A stretch of 64,000 nt of DNA, from positions 62,001 through 126,000 of the forward strand of contig NZ_SLWN01000013.1 of the NCBI RefSeq assembly GCF_004342025.1. The letters are read 5' to 3'. This stretch comes from Kribbella steppae. GTDB taxonomy: Bacteria; Actinomycetota; Actinomycetes; Propionibacteriales; Kribbellaceae. A model generated the notes under the pieces. It ran no database searches. It was not told where the DNA came from and saw only the letters and a list, made by a program, of their open reading frames with translations. The translations under genes and the position numbers were made by a program. Below are positions 8,996 to 17,180 of this stretch, in pieces (within the stretch, counting starts at the first letter, position 1; each line of letters starts with the position of its first letter).

Positions 8996-9925
8996 GTGAG
9001 TACGGAGCAGCGCGCAACACTCGATGCGATCCTGCGGCAGGCGCCGTTCCCTGCCGATCTCGGCGTCGACGAGCTGCGGGAACAGCTCCGAGCGCTCTTG
9101 TCGGCGCAGCCTCTGCCTGCTGACCTGACCGTGATCGCTGGCGAGCTCGGCGGTGTGCCGACAGCCGAGGTCACCGTCGAAGGCGTCGAGCCACGCCACG
9201 CCATGCTGTACTTCCACGGCGGCGTATACGTGCTGGGCGAGGCCGCACTCTCAGCAGACCTGGCATCGCAGATCGGCCGGCGGATCGAGGCCAAGGCCAT
9301 CTCGGTCGAGTACCGCCTCGGCCCCGAGCACCCCTATCCCGCAGCAGTCGACGACGCGCTGGCGGCGTACCAAGGTCTGCTGCAGAATGGCACCTCCCCC
9401 GCGGACATTGTCCTCGCGGGCGAGTCCGCCGGCGGTGGACTCGCTGTCGCCCTGCTGATCAGAGCCCGCGACCACGGCCTCCCGTTGCCCGCCGCGGCGT
9501 ACCTGATGTCGCCGTACGCCGATCTCACGCTCAGCGGAGAAAGCATGCGGACCAAGCGCGAGGCCGACCCGCTGATGAACCCGGACGCGCTCCTCGCCCG
9601 GATCCCCGACTACACCGCCGGACAGGCTGCCGCGCTCGGCCTCATCAGCCCGATCTTCGCAGATCTGTCCGGTCTGCCGCCGCTGATCATCCAGGCCGGA
9701 TCGCACGAGGTCCTACTCGACGACGCCACCCGCCTGGCGCGCGAAGCCGCAGCCGCCGACGTCGAAGTCACTCTCGCCATCACCCCTGGAGTGCCGCACG
9801 TGTTCCAGGCCTACCACGCGATCCTCGACGAGGGCACAGAGGCACTGGACCGAGCGGGTCGGCTGCTGGCCGGGCATATGTCCGAGGCAGCGCGCGTTGG
9901 GGTCGAGCGAACGATTGGAGCATGA
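8996..9925 (+). CDS. HSL-family alpha/beta-hydrolase (esterase/lipase)
   Basis: A 309-residue hormone-sensitive-lipase-type esterase. The HGG oxyanion motif is at residues 74-76 (YFHGGVYVLG) and the nucleophile motif GESAGGG holds Ser144. The acid is likely in QAGSHEVLLDD and the His in GVPHVFQ near the end. These enzymes cleave short acyl esters in the cytosol. GTG 8996 follows AGGGAG by a few bases. It heads a three-gene operon with the deazaflavin-type reductase (1-bp gap) and the SnoaL-like protein, suggesting breakdown of an esterified, perhaps aromatic, substrate. Confidence 0.9.
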   Translation: MSTEQRATLDAILRQAPFPADLGVDELREQLRALLSAQPLPADLTVIAGELGGVPTAEVTVEGVEPRHAMLYFHGGVYVLGEAALSADLASQIGRRIEAKAISVEYRLGPEHPYPAAVDDALAAYQGLLQNGTSPADIVLAGESAGGGLAVALLIRARDHGLPLPAAAYLMSPYADLTLSGESMRTKREADPLMNPDALLARIPDYTAGQAAALGLISPIFADLSGLPPLIIQAGSHEVLLDDATRLAREAAAADVEVTLAITPGVPHVFQAYHAILDEGTEALDRAGRLLAGHMSEAARVGVERTIGA

Positions 9926-9926
9926 A

Positions 9927-10349
9927 ATGAGCGACTGGAATACCCAGACCATCAAAGAGTTCCGGGCCAACGAAGGTAAGGTCGGCGGCCCGTTCGAAGG
10001 CGCGCCGATGGTCCTGCTGCACCATCGCGGCCGGAACAGCGGACGGGAGTATGTCGCCCCGACGATGTACCTCGCGGACGACACCGGCCCGGATGTCATC
10101 TACGTCTTCGCGTCCAACGGCGGCGCGGCGGCCAACCCGGCCTGGTACCGGAACCTCATCGCGGCCGGCAAAACCACGATCGAACGCGACACCGAGACCT
10201 ATGCGGTGACCGTCCACGACGTCACTGGTCCCGAGCGCGACCGCATCTATGCCATCCACGCCGGCCGCTACCCCGGTTTCGCCGAGTACGAACGCCAAAC
10301 CGCCGGCATCCGCACTATCCCGGTCCTCGAGTTGAAGCGGTCGTCATGA
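9927..10349 (+). CDS. deazaflavin (F420)-dependent nitroreductase-family protein
   Basis: A 140-residue protein of the Ddn/F420H2-dependent reductase family. Family blocks are visible: GGPFEGAPMVLLHHRGRNSG, then YVAPTMYL and FASNGGAAANPAWYRNL. Members use reduced F420 to reduce quinones, nitro groups or conjugated double bonds. ATG 9927 is preferred because GGAG lies 7 nt upstream and it begins just after the esterase stop; an alternative start at 9897 would lie inside the esterase. It overlaps the next gene by 4 bp. F420 chemistry supports an actinomycete host. Confidence 0.9.
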   Translation: MSDWNTQTIKEFRANEGKVGGPFEGAPMVLLHHRGRNSGREYVAPTMYLADDTGPDVIYVFASNGGAAANPAWYRNLIAAGKTTIERDTETYAVTVHDVTGPERDRIYAIHAGRYPGFAEYERQTAGIRTIPVLELKRSS

Positions 10350-10813
10350 GCCGACACGCCAGTCTGTCGCCGGAGGAAGCCGCCGACCGCCTGGCGATTC
10401 GCGAACTCTTCGACGCCTACGCCCACTGCGCGGACCGCCGGGACGCGCAGCGGCAGATGGCCCTGTTCACCGAAGACGCCCATTTCGTGGTCTACATGGA
10501 TGCCACGGCGGACGAGCCGACACAGGAACTGCACGGCCGCGATTCGCTCGCCCCGGTCTTCGAGAATCTCAACCAGTACGCCGCGACCACCCACTTCAAC
10601 GGGCAGAGCACAGTCGTTGTCGACGGCAACCGAGCGAGCGGCGAGAGCTACACCCTCGCGCATCACGTGACGGTCGACGACGACGGTCGACGTACCCTGA
10701 TGGTCGCGTCCATCCGCTACCTCGACCAGTTCGTCAAACTGGACGGCACTTGGTACTTCGCCGAACGCAACCTCCTCGTCGACTGGACGGAAACCCGCCC
10801 GCTACAGTCCTGA
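10346..10813 (+). CDS. SnoaL/NTF2-like protein
   Basis: A 155-residue SnoaL_4-like polyketide-cyclase-fold protein. It begins with LSPEEAADRLAIRELFDAYA and continues with HFVVYMDA, the THFNGQSTVVVDG strand pair and TWYFAERNLLVDW, all typical of the NTF2-like cone fold. Members include cyclases, isomerases and dehydratases, and many are of unknown function. The start overlaps the stop of the reductase by 4 bp (ATGA), so the three genes are translationally coupled. Confidence 0.85.
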   Translation: MSRHASLSPEEAADRLAIRELFDAYAHCADRRDAQRQMALFTEDAHFVVYMDATADEPTQELHGRDSLAPVFENLNQYAATTHFNGQSTVVVDGNRASGESYTLAHHVTVDDDGRRTLMVASIRYLDQFVKLDGTWYFAERNLLVDWTETRPLQS

Positions 10814-10826
10814 GCCAACGCCTTCC

Positions 10827-11192
10827 TCACCGATCAGCGTTGACCTGCTCAGAGATCCACATCGCCGCCAGCTCGATCCACCTCGAGGTGTCACCGGTGT
10901 CCAGGGCCAGGCCGAGGCTGTGCGGACCATGCGCGAGAACATGCACAGCGTGCGGTACGCCGTAATCCGCCAGCGCCGTCGCCATTCGGTAGGCATGACC
11001 CGGTGGCACCCAGACGTCCTCGGCCGTGTGCCAGAGGAAGAACGGCGGCGCGGACGCAGTCACCAACGAATCTAGCGACGTACCCTTCCGCAGATCGTCC
11101 GGCGGGTTGTCATCCAGCAAGATGTCCACGGACAGGTGATAGGTCCGCAGTACTTCGTCAAGCAGGCTAAGCATTCCTGAACGATCACTCAT
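10827..11192 (-). pseudogene. C-terminal fragment of an acetyl-esterase-like alpha/beta-hydrolase
   Basis: The 121-residue frame contains only the C-terminal half of a BD-FAE/acetylxylan-esterase-like hydrolase: APPFFLWHTAEDVWVPPGHA carries the acid Asp and GPHSLGLA the catalytic His. The N-terminal half with the nucleophile Ser is absent, and the first 40 residues do not match the fold well. It lies just downstream of the GH95-like glycosidase on the same strand, a pairing that makes sense for deacetylation of plant polysaccharide. It is probably a truncated gene that no longer makes an active enzyme. Confidence 0.6.
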
Positions 11193-11209
11193 GGCCGGCG
11201 AGGCTCGGC

Positions 11210-11227
11210 ATCACACGTTCACGTGAT
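11210..11227. promoter_or_regulatory. palindromic motif, site 2
   Basis: ATCACACGTTCACGTGAT lies inside a larger inverted repeat, GGCATCAC (11207-11214) and GTGATGCC (11223-11230), with an 8-nt loop. It spans the stop codon of the GH95-like gene. It is the exact reverse complement of site 3 at 14436-14453 over 20 bases including flanks. Because it sits between two minus-strand genes it could be an operator for the truncated esterase gene or a terminator-like hairpin. Confidence 0.4.
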
Positions 11228-13429
11228 GCCGGGCGTGAGTAGCAGCTGGTCACCGGCCACAGTCTCGAAGGCAACTACATTGCCGCTCATCACCTCGTCA
11301 GTCGTGGATCGGTTGACGACCTGTTGGATCGGACAGCCGGGCCATGGATTGCGTAGCCGCAGGAGCCCGCCGACCGTCGACGTGATCTCAACCGTCTTCA
11401 CGACTCCGTCGACCTGTGCCGCCGAAACCAGGAAGCCACCCCGCTGGCGCAACTGGTGAAACGAGGCGTCCCGATCTGCCGGCCACACCGGGAACACTCT
11501 GATCACGCCGCTGTCGCTCTGCACCAGCATGCTGTTGATCGCCTCGACGGCCCCAGACTTCTCGATCCCATGCCAGGCATCGGTGATCCGCAGGTTCGGT
11601 CCCTGGCGCCGCTCGATCACCGCCCTGAACCGGCTGATCAGCCGCTCGGGTGGGTAGCCCATCCGGGCTGCCTGGGTGAACACCTTGGGGAAGCTGTTGT
11701 CCTGCTCCCACGAATTCATCACCTCGACGGTGTCGATGGCGATGCGGCGCTGCTCAACGGGGCTCTCGACACCCAACCGGCCGGCGGGATGGACGAATTC
11801 GAGGTTCACCGTGTTGTCACCTGGCCGGATTTCGCGCGCATCCTCTCCCCGCATCGTGCCCGGATCAACCAATGCGAACACGGTCTGTCCAGCCTCGCAG
11901 GTCGTGGGGACCGCAGGCAGATGCTCCAGCAGGTGCCGCCAGCGCGGATCCGATGACGGCAGGCCGTGCTCCCGTTCCACCAAGAGTCGCAGCAGTTGGC
12001 ACAGTAGCGCGATATCCGGCCCGGAGTTCCGCCCCCACGAGCCCTCGTGCGGCCCACTCCACAACGCGTACTGCCCGGCGTCGGCATCCCACTCCAGATA
12101 GTGGATGAAGAACTCAGCAGCGTCACGCAGTACCGGATATGCCTCGTCGCGGAGGAAACGCTCGTCTCTGGTGTAGTCGTAGTACTCGACGTACTGCGAC
12201 GCCGTGAACAAGATGTTCGACACCTGATTCAAGTAGACGTCGTCGGTCGTCGATCCGTACGGTCCGATGCCCACCGGGAACAGTGCGCCACCCGGCAGAC
12301 CGCCGGTCGGGAAGCGCGCCGCGACGTAGCGCGGATTCACCCGTGCGAGGTCGTGCCTGGCTCGCTGCCTCGCCTCGGGCAGATAGTCCGCGATCACCGC
12401 GAAGAACGGCAACGCCAGGTCAGGCCGGTTGCTCGAGTAGACCCCGTGGTACGGCGCCTGCGCGTTGTAGTTGAGGTGATAATCGCCGTGGAACAGCGGG
12501 AAGTCGGTCGTCGTCCAGATCCCGTGAAGTCCCGGACCGAGCTTGCCCGGCCGGCTCGACGAACCGAGGAAGTACTGCGCCGGATAGTAGTACCGCTCGA
12601 GAACCTCATCTCCCAGGTCCACCCACGACTTCGACCAGTACTCAGCCCACCATTCCGTCGTACGCCGCCGTAAGTGCCGCAACCCGCCATTGTCCAGGGA
12701 GTTGGCGTCGGCGACGGCCTGTCGTTCGGGGTGCACGCAGTCGCGCCCACCTCCAGCCACCGCGGTGACGACGCGCAACGTGGCGCCCGGCGCGAGAACG
12801 AACGCCTGTCGCGCCGCGTGGTCAGCTGACATCGGCTCACCGGTAGGCTCGGCCCCGAAAACCCGCGTCGCCAGCGCAGCCCGTGATACCCAGGCCCCGC
12901 CGGGCGTCGTCGCGCGCGCCGCCCACAGCGTCCCGCCTTCCACTCCGGCCGAGTTCGTGTAGGCGGACTGGGCAAGCTCGGCGCCGCTGAACGCGGACAC
13001 CATCAACTCGACCGACGGCCCCTCATGCGACGTCACCTCAGTGACCAGCACATTCCGGTCGGCCGCCAACCAGGTCGTCAGCGCCAGCCGGACACCGTCC
13101 ATGGCCATCTCTGTCCTGATCGCAGGGCCGAGAATGTGCAACCGCTCGCGAAACACCTCATCCGGCGCGGCATCAGCGGCCTGCCTGACCGGTTCGATGG
13201 TCACCCCGCCGAGTGCGGCCGGCATCGGCTCAGGATGCGCGTTCCAGAAATCACCCTTCGACAGATAGAACGTCTCGGCCCCTACCCGGCCACCAGAGGT
13301 CACACCGACATCACCATTGCCGAGCAGACCCGTATCCGGCATCGTTCGCGAAACCGCTCCACGATAGGCCTGATCGTCCCATTGCGCCGCCATCGCCTCG
13401 AGCTTCGACCGCAGCCGATCCCAGCGCAC
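11219..13429 (-). CDS. GH95-like glycoside hydrolase
   Basis: A large (736-residue) glycosidase of the GH95/(alpha/alpha)6-barrel type. Recognisable blocks are TGLLGNGDVGVTSGG near the N-terminus, HGIWTTTDFPLFHGDYHLN and the NYNAQAPYHGVYSSN region, and a C-terminal beta-sandwich ending QLLLTPGIT. GH95 enzymes remove alpha-L-fucose or alpha-L-galactose. It diverges strongly from the canonical GH95 at 57330-59654, so the sugar is uncertain. No signal peptide is seen. GTG 13429 is chosen because GGAGG lies 6 nt upstream; the longer frame from 13465 adds an unlikely Cys/Trp-rich leader. An inverted repeat at 13486-13506 lies upstream. Confidence 0.75.
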   Translation of the reverse strand: MRWDRLRSKLEAMAAQWDDQAYRGAVSRTMPDTGLLGNGDVGVTSGGRVGAETFYLSKGDFWNAHPEPMPAALGGVTIEPVRQAADAAPDEVFRERLHILGPAIRTEMAMDGVRLALTTWLAADRNVLVTEVTSHEGPSVELMVSAFSGAELAQSAYTNSAGVEGGTLWAARATTPGGAWVSRAALATRVFGAEPTGEPMSADHAARQAFVLAPGATLRVVTAVAGGGRDCVHPERQAVADANSLDNGGLRHLRRRTTEWWAEYWSKSWVDLGDEVLERYYYPAQYFLGSSSRPGKLGPGLHGIWTTTDFPLFHGDYHLNYNAQAPYHGVYSSNRPDLALPFFAVIADYLPEARQRARHDLARVNPRYVAARFPTGGLPGGALFPVGIGPYGSTTDDVYLNQVSNILFTASQYVEYYDYTRDERFLRDEAYPVLRDAAEFFIHYLEWDADAGQYALWSGPHEGSWGRNSGPDIALLCQLLRLLVEREHGLPSSDPRWRHLLEHLPAVPTTCEAGQTVFALVDPGTMRGEDAREIRPGDNTVNLEFVHPAGRLGVESPVEQRRIAIDTVEVMNSWEQDNSFPKVFTQAARMGYPPERLISRFRAVIERRQGPNLRITDAWHGIEKSGAVEAINSMLVQSDSGVIRVFPVWPADRDASFHQLRQRGGFLVSAAQVDGVVKTVEITSTVGGLLRLRNPWPGCPIQQVVNRSTTDEVMSGNVVAFETVAGDQLLLTPGIT

Positions 13430-13485
13430 CTGAAACCTCCAATGACCACCGCATGACGCTTCCATGCCCGTCAGGCACGGCGAAG

Positions 13486-13506
13486 ATACTTTACTGCATT
13501 AAGTAT
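13486..13506. promoter_or_regulatory. inverted-repeat operator candidate upstream of GH95-like gene
   Basis: ATACTT and AAGTAT arms (6 bp, perfect) are separated by 9 bases. The element sits about 57 bp upstream of GTG 13429 and is AT-rich against a GC-rich background. This is the usual appearance of a sugar-responsive repressor or MarR/TetR operator. No adjacent LacI gene is present, so the regulator must lie elsewhere. Confidence 0.45.
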
Positions 13507-13513
13507 GCGGGTC

Positions 13514-14365
13514 CTAGGCTCCAACGCGCTGGTAGCCGCCGCTGATCCAGTTCACGAGCAGCCGTGCGTACTCGTCGGACGCTTCTTCCCAGGCGAAGTG
13601 GCCGGCCTCGAGAGGATGGGCCTCGTTGTGCGGCAGGTTGTCGGCCAGGAACTGGTTGTTCGACCAGGGCACGAGGTCGTCGCCCTTTCCGGCGAGGATC
13701 TGAACCGGCGTGGTGATGGTTGGCAGAAGATCACGCAGTACCGGGTTCTGCTCGGGGTAGTGCCGCACGAACCGGGCCGACTCGGCGAACCGCCCGAGGT
13801 CGTAGGCGCTGACGTAGTCCTCGTGGACCTCCGGCTCGCTTTCGGAACCTGCACCTGCCTGGACCGCGTAGCCGATGTTGGTCCTTGCGTCCAACGCGCG
13901 TACGACGTCCAGGTCAGGCGCCTCGATGACGTCCTTCAGGGCCCCGCCGGCATCGATCGGGTACCGGACGGCTCCGCCGCCGACGGTAAGGCTCGTGACA
14001 CGGTCCGGGGCTGTGGCCGCGAGGAAGAGCGCTGCCGCGGCCCCGACGTCGGGGCCGACAACGTGGGGTGCGCCGAGTCCCCACTCGTCGATCAACCGCG
14101 CCAGAAACCCTCCCATGGCGTCGGGAGCGATGAGCTCCGGGCGGTGCTGGTCGGAATGACCGAAGCCCGGCATGTCGATGGCGACAACCCTTCCCAGCGC
14201 GGTTACCTTGCCCCAGATCCGGCGAAAGGCCAAGAGACTTTCCGGCCACGGCGCGAGCATCAGCACGGTTGTGCCGGACTCTGCCCTGGTATCCGCGTAG
14301 CGCACGCGTACTCCGTCGCAGACCCGAAAGTAGGTCGGGATCGATACGGCTTCTGGAACACTCAT
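13514..14365 (-). CDS. alpha/beta-hydrolase with Asp nucleophile (epoxide-hydrolase-like)
   Basis: A 283-residue alpha/beta hydrolase. The nucleophile elbow reads GPDVGAAAAL, with Asp where serine hydrolases have Ser, as in epoxide hydrolases and haloalkane dehalogenases. A conserved DMPGFGHSD loop precedes it, and EAGHFAWEE near the C-terminus carries the catalytic His. ATG 14365 is preferred, with AGGAAGG 8 nt upstream. The palindrome at 14436-14453 lies about 70 bp upstream. It is next to, and on the same strand as, the flavoprotein at 14597-15868. Epoxide hydrolysis is the best guess; substrate unknown. Confidence 0.8.
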   Translation of the reverse strand: MSVPEAVSIPTYFRVCDGVRVRYADTRAESGTTVLMLAPWPESLLAFRRIWGKVTALGRVVAIDMPGFGHSDQHRPELIAPDAMGGFLARLIDEWGLGAPHVVGPDVGAAAALFLAATAPDRVTSLTVGGGAVRYPIDAGGALKDVIEAPDLDVVRALDARTNIGYAVQAGAGSESEPEVHEDYVSAYDLGRFAESARFVRHYPEQNPVLRDLLPTITTPVQILAGKGDDLVPWSNNQFLADNLPHNEAHPLEAGHFAWEEASDEYARLLVNWISGGYQRVGA

Positions 14366-14435
14366 CTGCTTGCCCTTCCTCAAAATCACCACGCCTTGTA
14401 CAGCGCGACTTTCCCGCGTCCGGCGATGCGGCGAC

Positions 14436-14453
14436 ATCACGTGAACGTGTGAT
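14436..14453. promoter_or_regulatory. palindromic operator candidate, site 3
   Basis: ATCACGTGAACGTGTGAT, extended by one base on each side to CATCAC...GTGATG. It lies about 70 bp upstream of the epoxide-hydrolase-like start at 14365 and is the reverse complement of site 2 over 20 bases. Its place in an intergenic promoter region favours a real operator. Confidence 0.5.
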
Positions 14454-14596
14454 GCTCCTTCAGCGGCGGCTAGGGCAGGCTCAGCTGCTAGGACCAAGAG
14501 CGACGAATCGGTGATGGCGGTGGAGCAGGCACGCAAGATCTCCGCTCCGCTTTGGCACGGGCCGTCATCCTGCGGCCAGAGCTGACGACTGAGCTG

Positions 14597-15868
14597 TCAG
14601 GTCGATGAGTTGGTCTCGGCAAGAAAGCGGTGGACGTAGCTGACCGCCAGCGCACCTTCGCCCACCGCGGATGCGACGCGCTTGATGGAGCCCTTGCGGA
14701 CGTCGCCGATGGCGAAGAAGCCGGGCACGTTCGTCTCGAGGTCGAACGGCCGCCGATCCAACCACCAGGTGCCCTCGAGCATCGCGGGCGAGAGATCGTT
14801 TCCGGTCAGGAACAGACCGTGCTCGTCGAGAATCAGATCGGAGTTCTCCGCCCATTCGGTGTTGGCCTCGCCGCCGATGCACACGAAGACCCTCGTGGCC
14901 GGGACTTCGACCGTGGCCCTGTCCCCTATCTGTAGGTCGATCGCCATGATCTCCCGGTCGCCCACCAGACGCCTGATCGTGGTTCCGGTCCAGACCTCCA
15001 CGTTGGGCTGGGCCGCGATTCGATCGACCAGGTACGCCGACATGGTCCTGGAAAGCTCCGGGCCCCGCACGAGCAGCGTCACCTTCTCGGCGTACTGCGA
15101 CAGATTCATGGTGGTCTGGCCCGCGGAGTTCGCTCCACCGACGACCACGACTTGCTGGCCTGCGCACTGCGGCGCCTCGCCGATCCCCGAGCCGTAGTAC
15201 AGCCCCGCGCCGAAGAACTTCTCTTCGTCATCCAGGCCGAGCCGACGCCAACGCACACCCGTCGCGCAGATGTTGGACCGCGACGCCATGACCGAGCCGT
15301 CGGACAGGTTCACCCGAAGGAGTCCGTCAGTGAAGGCTCCCTCGAGTCCGGCGCGCATCTGGAGCAGTTCGGCGCCGAACCGTACCGCCTGCTGCCGGGC
15401 TCGCTCGGCCAACTCGGCACCCGAGATTCCGGTCGGGAACCCGAGGTAATTCTCGATGAGGCTGCTCGAGCCCGCCTGCCCGCCGACGGCGTTCCTTTCG
15501 ATCACCGCCACGCGAAGCCCCTCCGACGCGGCATAGACGGCAGCGGAAAGCCCAGCGGGACCAGCACCGTAGATCGACAGGTCGTACACGTCGGTCGAAG
15601 GCCGAACGACCCAGCCGAGATGCTTGGCAAGTGTCTCCGGATCCGGCGCCTCCAGCCGTTCCCCGCCGGGCAGTTGGACAACCGGCAACTCGACTCCGTC
15701 GAGTGGAACGCCCAGCGCTCGGAGACAGTCGTGGTCGGTGGCCAGTTCGGTCCACGTGTACTGCGCGACGCTGCGGCTCAAGAAGTCACGCAGTACATAG
15801 GACGCAGGGTCCATCGGTCGGCCGAAGACGCGCACCAACGACGCCGGCCCCGAAGTCACGGTACTCAT
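14597..15868 (-). CDS. thioredoxin-reductase-like FAD oxidoreductase with N-terminal thioredoxin-like domain
   Basis: A 423-residue flavoprotein. Residues 1-85 look like a glutaredoxin/thioredoxin-like fold without an active CxxC. A TrxR-like module follows, with FAD motif IYGAGPAGLSAA, NADPH motif VVVVGGANSAGQ and C-terminal FAD contact GFFAIGDVRKG. The usual CATC dithiol is absent; the corresponding stretch reads YYGSGIGEAPQCAG with one Cys. That is a feature of a known actinobacterial subgroup rather than a mutation, so electron transfer to thioredoxin is unlikely and the acceptor is unknown. ATG 15868 is chosen over 15904, which runs through the palindrome at 15904. Confidence 0.85.
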   Translation of the reverse strand: MSTVTSGPASLVRVFGRPMDPASYVLRDFLSRSVAQYTWTELATDHDCLRALGVPLDGVELPVVQLPGGERLEAPDPETLAKHLGWVVRPSTDVYDLSIYGAGPAGLSAAVYAASEGLRVAVIERNAVGGQAGSSSLIENYLGFPTGISGAELAERARQQAVRFGAELLQMRAGLEGAFTDGLLRVNLSDGSVMASRSNICATGVRWRRLGLDDEEKFFGAGLYYGSGIGEAPQCAGQQVVVVGGANSAGQTTMNLSQYAEKVTLLVRGPELSRTMSAYLVDRIAAQPNVEVWTGTTIRRLVGDREIMAIDLQIGDRATVEVPATRVFVCIGGEANTEWAENSDLILDEHGLFLTGNDLSPAMLEGTWWLDRRPFDLETNVPGFFAIGDVRKGSIKRVASAVGEGALAVSYVHRFLAETNSST

Positions 15869-15903
15869 CGCGATCAGTAGATGGTGCGCAACGGCCGATT
15901 CCA

Positions 15904-15921
15904 ATCACCTGTTCAGGTGAT
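15904..15921. promoter_or_regulatory. palindromic operator candidate, site 4
   Basis: ATCACCTG-TT-CAGGTGAT is a palindrome with two perfect 8-bp arms, in the divergent region between the flavoprotein (start 15868) and the tautomerase (start 15983). It matches site 2 at 15 of 18 positions. Its position allows control of both transcripts. A half-site TTCAGGTGAT also occurs near 6045-6054, upstream of the MalT-like regulator. Confidence 0.55.
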
Positions 15922-15982
15922 GGAGCGTCCCGGCCGTTAGGTGGTTGGCTCTGACACGTCAGCGACCTGAAGGAGCACTGCC

Positions 15983-16411
15983 ATGCCGATGATCGACGTC
16001 TATGCGGTAGCCGGCACGTTCGGCGACAAGCATCAGCTCGCGGTCGACCTCGCGACGACGCTGATGAAGATCGAGGAGGTGCCGGACATCCCGATGTTCC
16101 GGCAGAACACCGCGGCCTTCGTCCATGAACTCGACACAGCCGGCCTCGCCAACGTCGACGGTGAGAACACCTACGTCCGCGTCCAGGTGCTCACGAACCA
16201 TGGAGCGCTCGACCGCCAGAAACAGCTCGCGGTCGTCGCCGAGCTCACCAGCATCGTGGCCGAGGCGGTCGGCGATCCGACCCTGGCCGACCGCACCTGG
16301 GTCTTGCTCACCGAGGCACCGGACGGCGGCTGGGGCCTCGCGGGCCATGCCAACACCAACGAAGAGTTGGTCGCCGCGGCCAGAGCCCAGATCGCCGAGA
16401 TCGGACGCTGA
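15983..16411 (+). CDS. tautomerase-superfamily protein
   Basis: A 142-residue tautomerase-fold protein that begins MPMIDVY. Removal of Met exposes Pro1, the catalytic base of the 4-oxalocrotonate tautomerase superfamily. The repeat YVRVQVLTNHGALDRQKQ and the helix AVVAELTSIVAEAVGD fit the beta-alpha-beta fold. The length matches two-domain or dimeric short relatives. AAGGAG lies 8 nt before the ATG. It is followed 5 bp later by an alpha/beta hydrolase, so the pair probably acts on one keto/enol or ester intermediate. Confidence 0.85.
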   Translation: MPMIDVYAVAGTFGDKHQLAVDLATTLMKIEEVPDIPMFRQNTAAFVHELDTAGLANVDGENTYVRVQVLTNHGALDRQKQLAVVAELTSIVAEAVGDPTLADRTWVLLTEAPDGGWGLAGHANTNEELVAAARAQIAEIGR

Positions 16412-16416
16412 CAGAC

Positions 16417-17121
16417 GTGGCACCCACGGTCGTTCTCGTGCACGGCGCGTTCGCGGACGCGTCCGGCTTCGCCGGCGTGATCCGCGAACTCCAGACCGCG
16501 GGAATCACCGTGATCGCCCCACCCAACCCGCTCCGCAGTCTCGCATCCGACGCCGCCGGCCTCGCCACGATGATCGAGGCGATCGACGGCCCGGTCCTGC
16601 TCGCCGGCCATTCGTACGGCGGCGCAGTGATCACGCAGGCCTCGGCCGAGCTCGACAACCTGGTCGGCCTGGTCTACCTCGCCGGATTCGGGATCGACGT
16701 GGGCGAAAGCTGCGCGAGTGTCCACGAGGCGTTCCCACCGACCCTGCTGGCCAAGACGTCCGCCCCGACGCCGTATGACGCTCCGGGCGGCCCGGGCGGT
16801 CCGGATCTGTACATCACCGAGCCGGAGTTCCGAGAGACGTTCTGCGCCGACGCCCCAGTCGACGTCGCGGCGGCGATGTTCGCCACCCAGCGACCGCTGA
16901 CCCTGGCGGCCCTCACCGAGAGCGCGACCGCGGCCGGCTGGAACACCACACCGTCCTGGTCCCTGATCCCCGACCACGACAACGCGATCGCGCCGGCCGC
17001 CCAACGGTTCATGGCCGAGCGGATGCGGGCCACGACCGCGACGATCGCCGGTTCGCACACCGTGTTCATCGCCCGGCCCGTCGCGGTCGCCGGGTTCATC
17101 CGGCGTGCGCTGGCGGGATGA
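16417..17121 (+). CDS. alpha/beta-hydrolase fold protein
   Basis: A 234-residue paralog of the hydrolase at 84-821. It shares VLVHGAFADASGF, NPLRSLASDAAG, GHSYGGAVI (nucleophile Ser) and DVGES, and a late GSHTVF His. GTG 16417 starts 5 bp after the tautomerase stop, so the two are co-transcribed. The substrate is unknown. The LuxR regulator that follows on the same strand may control the unit. Confidence 0.85.
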   Translation: MAPTVVLVHGAFADASGFAGVIRELQTAGITVIAPPNPLRSLASDAAGLATMIEAIDGPVLLAGHSYGGAVITQASAELDNLVGLVYLAGFGIDVGESCASVHEAFPPTLLAKTSAPTPYDAPGGPGGPDLYITEPEFRETFCADAPVDVAAAMFATQRPLTLAALTESATAAGWNTTPSWSLIPDHDNAIAPAAQRFMAERMRATTATIAGSHTVFIARPVAVAGFIRRALAG

Positions 17122-17180
17122 CTGCTGTCCTGCGCTCGTCCGGTCTGCTTCGATGGGGCTGGAGATGAGCGGAGACGACG

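Noticed and set aside
14597..15868. Missing CxxC in the thioredoxin-reductase-like protein as an inactivating mutation
   Set aside because: The YYGS...EAPQC pattern resembles a known actinobacterial subgroup that naturally lacks the dithiol.
8917..15921. ATCAC palindromes as CRISPR-like repeats
   Set aside because: The copies are kilobases apart, variable and not regularly spaced, and no cas gene is present.
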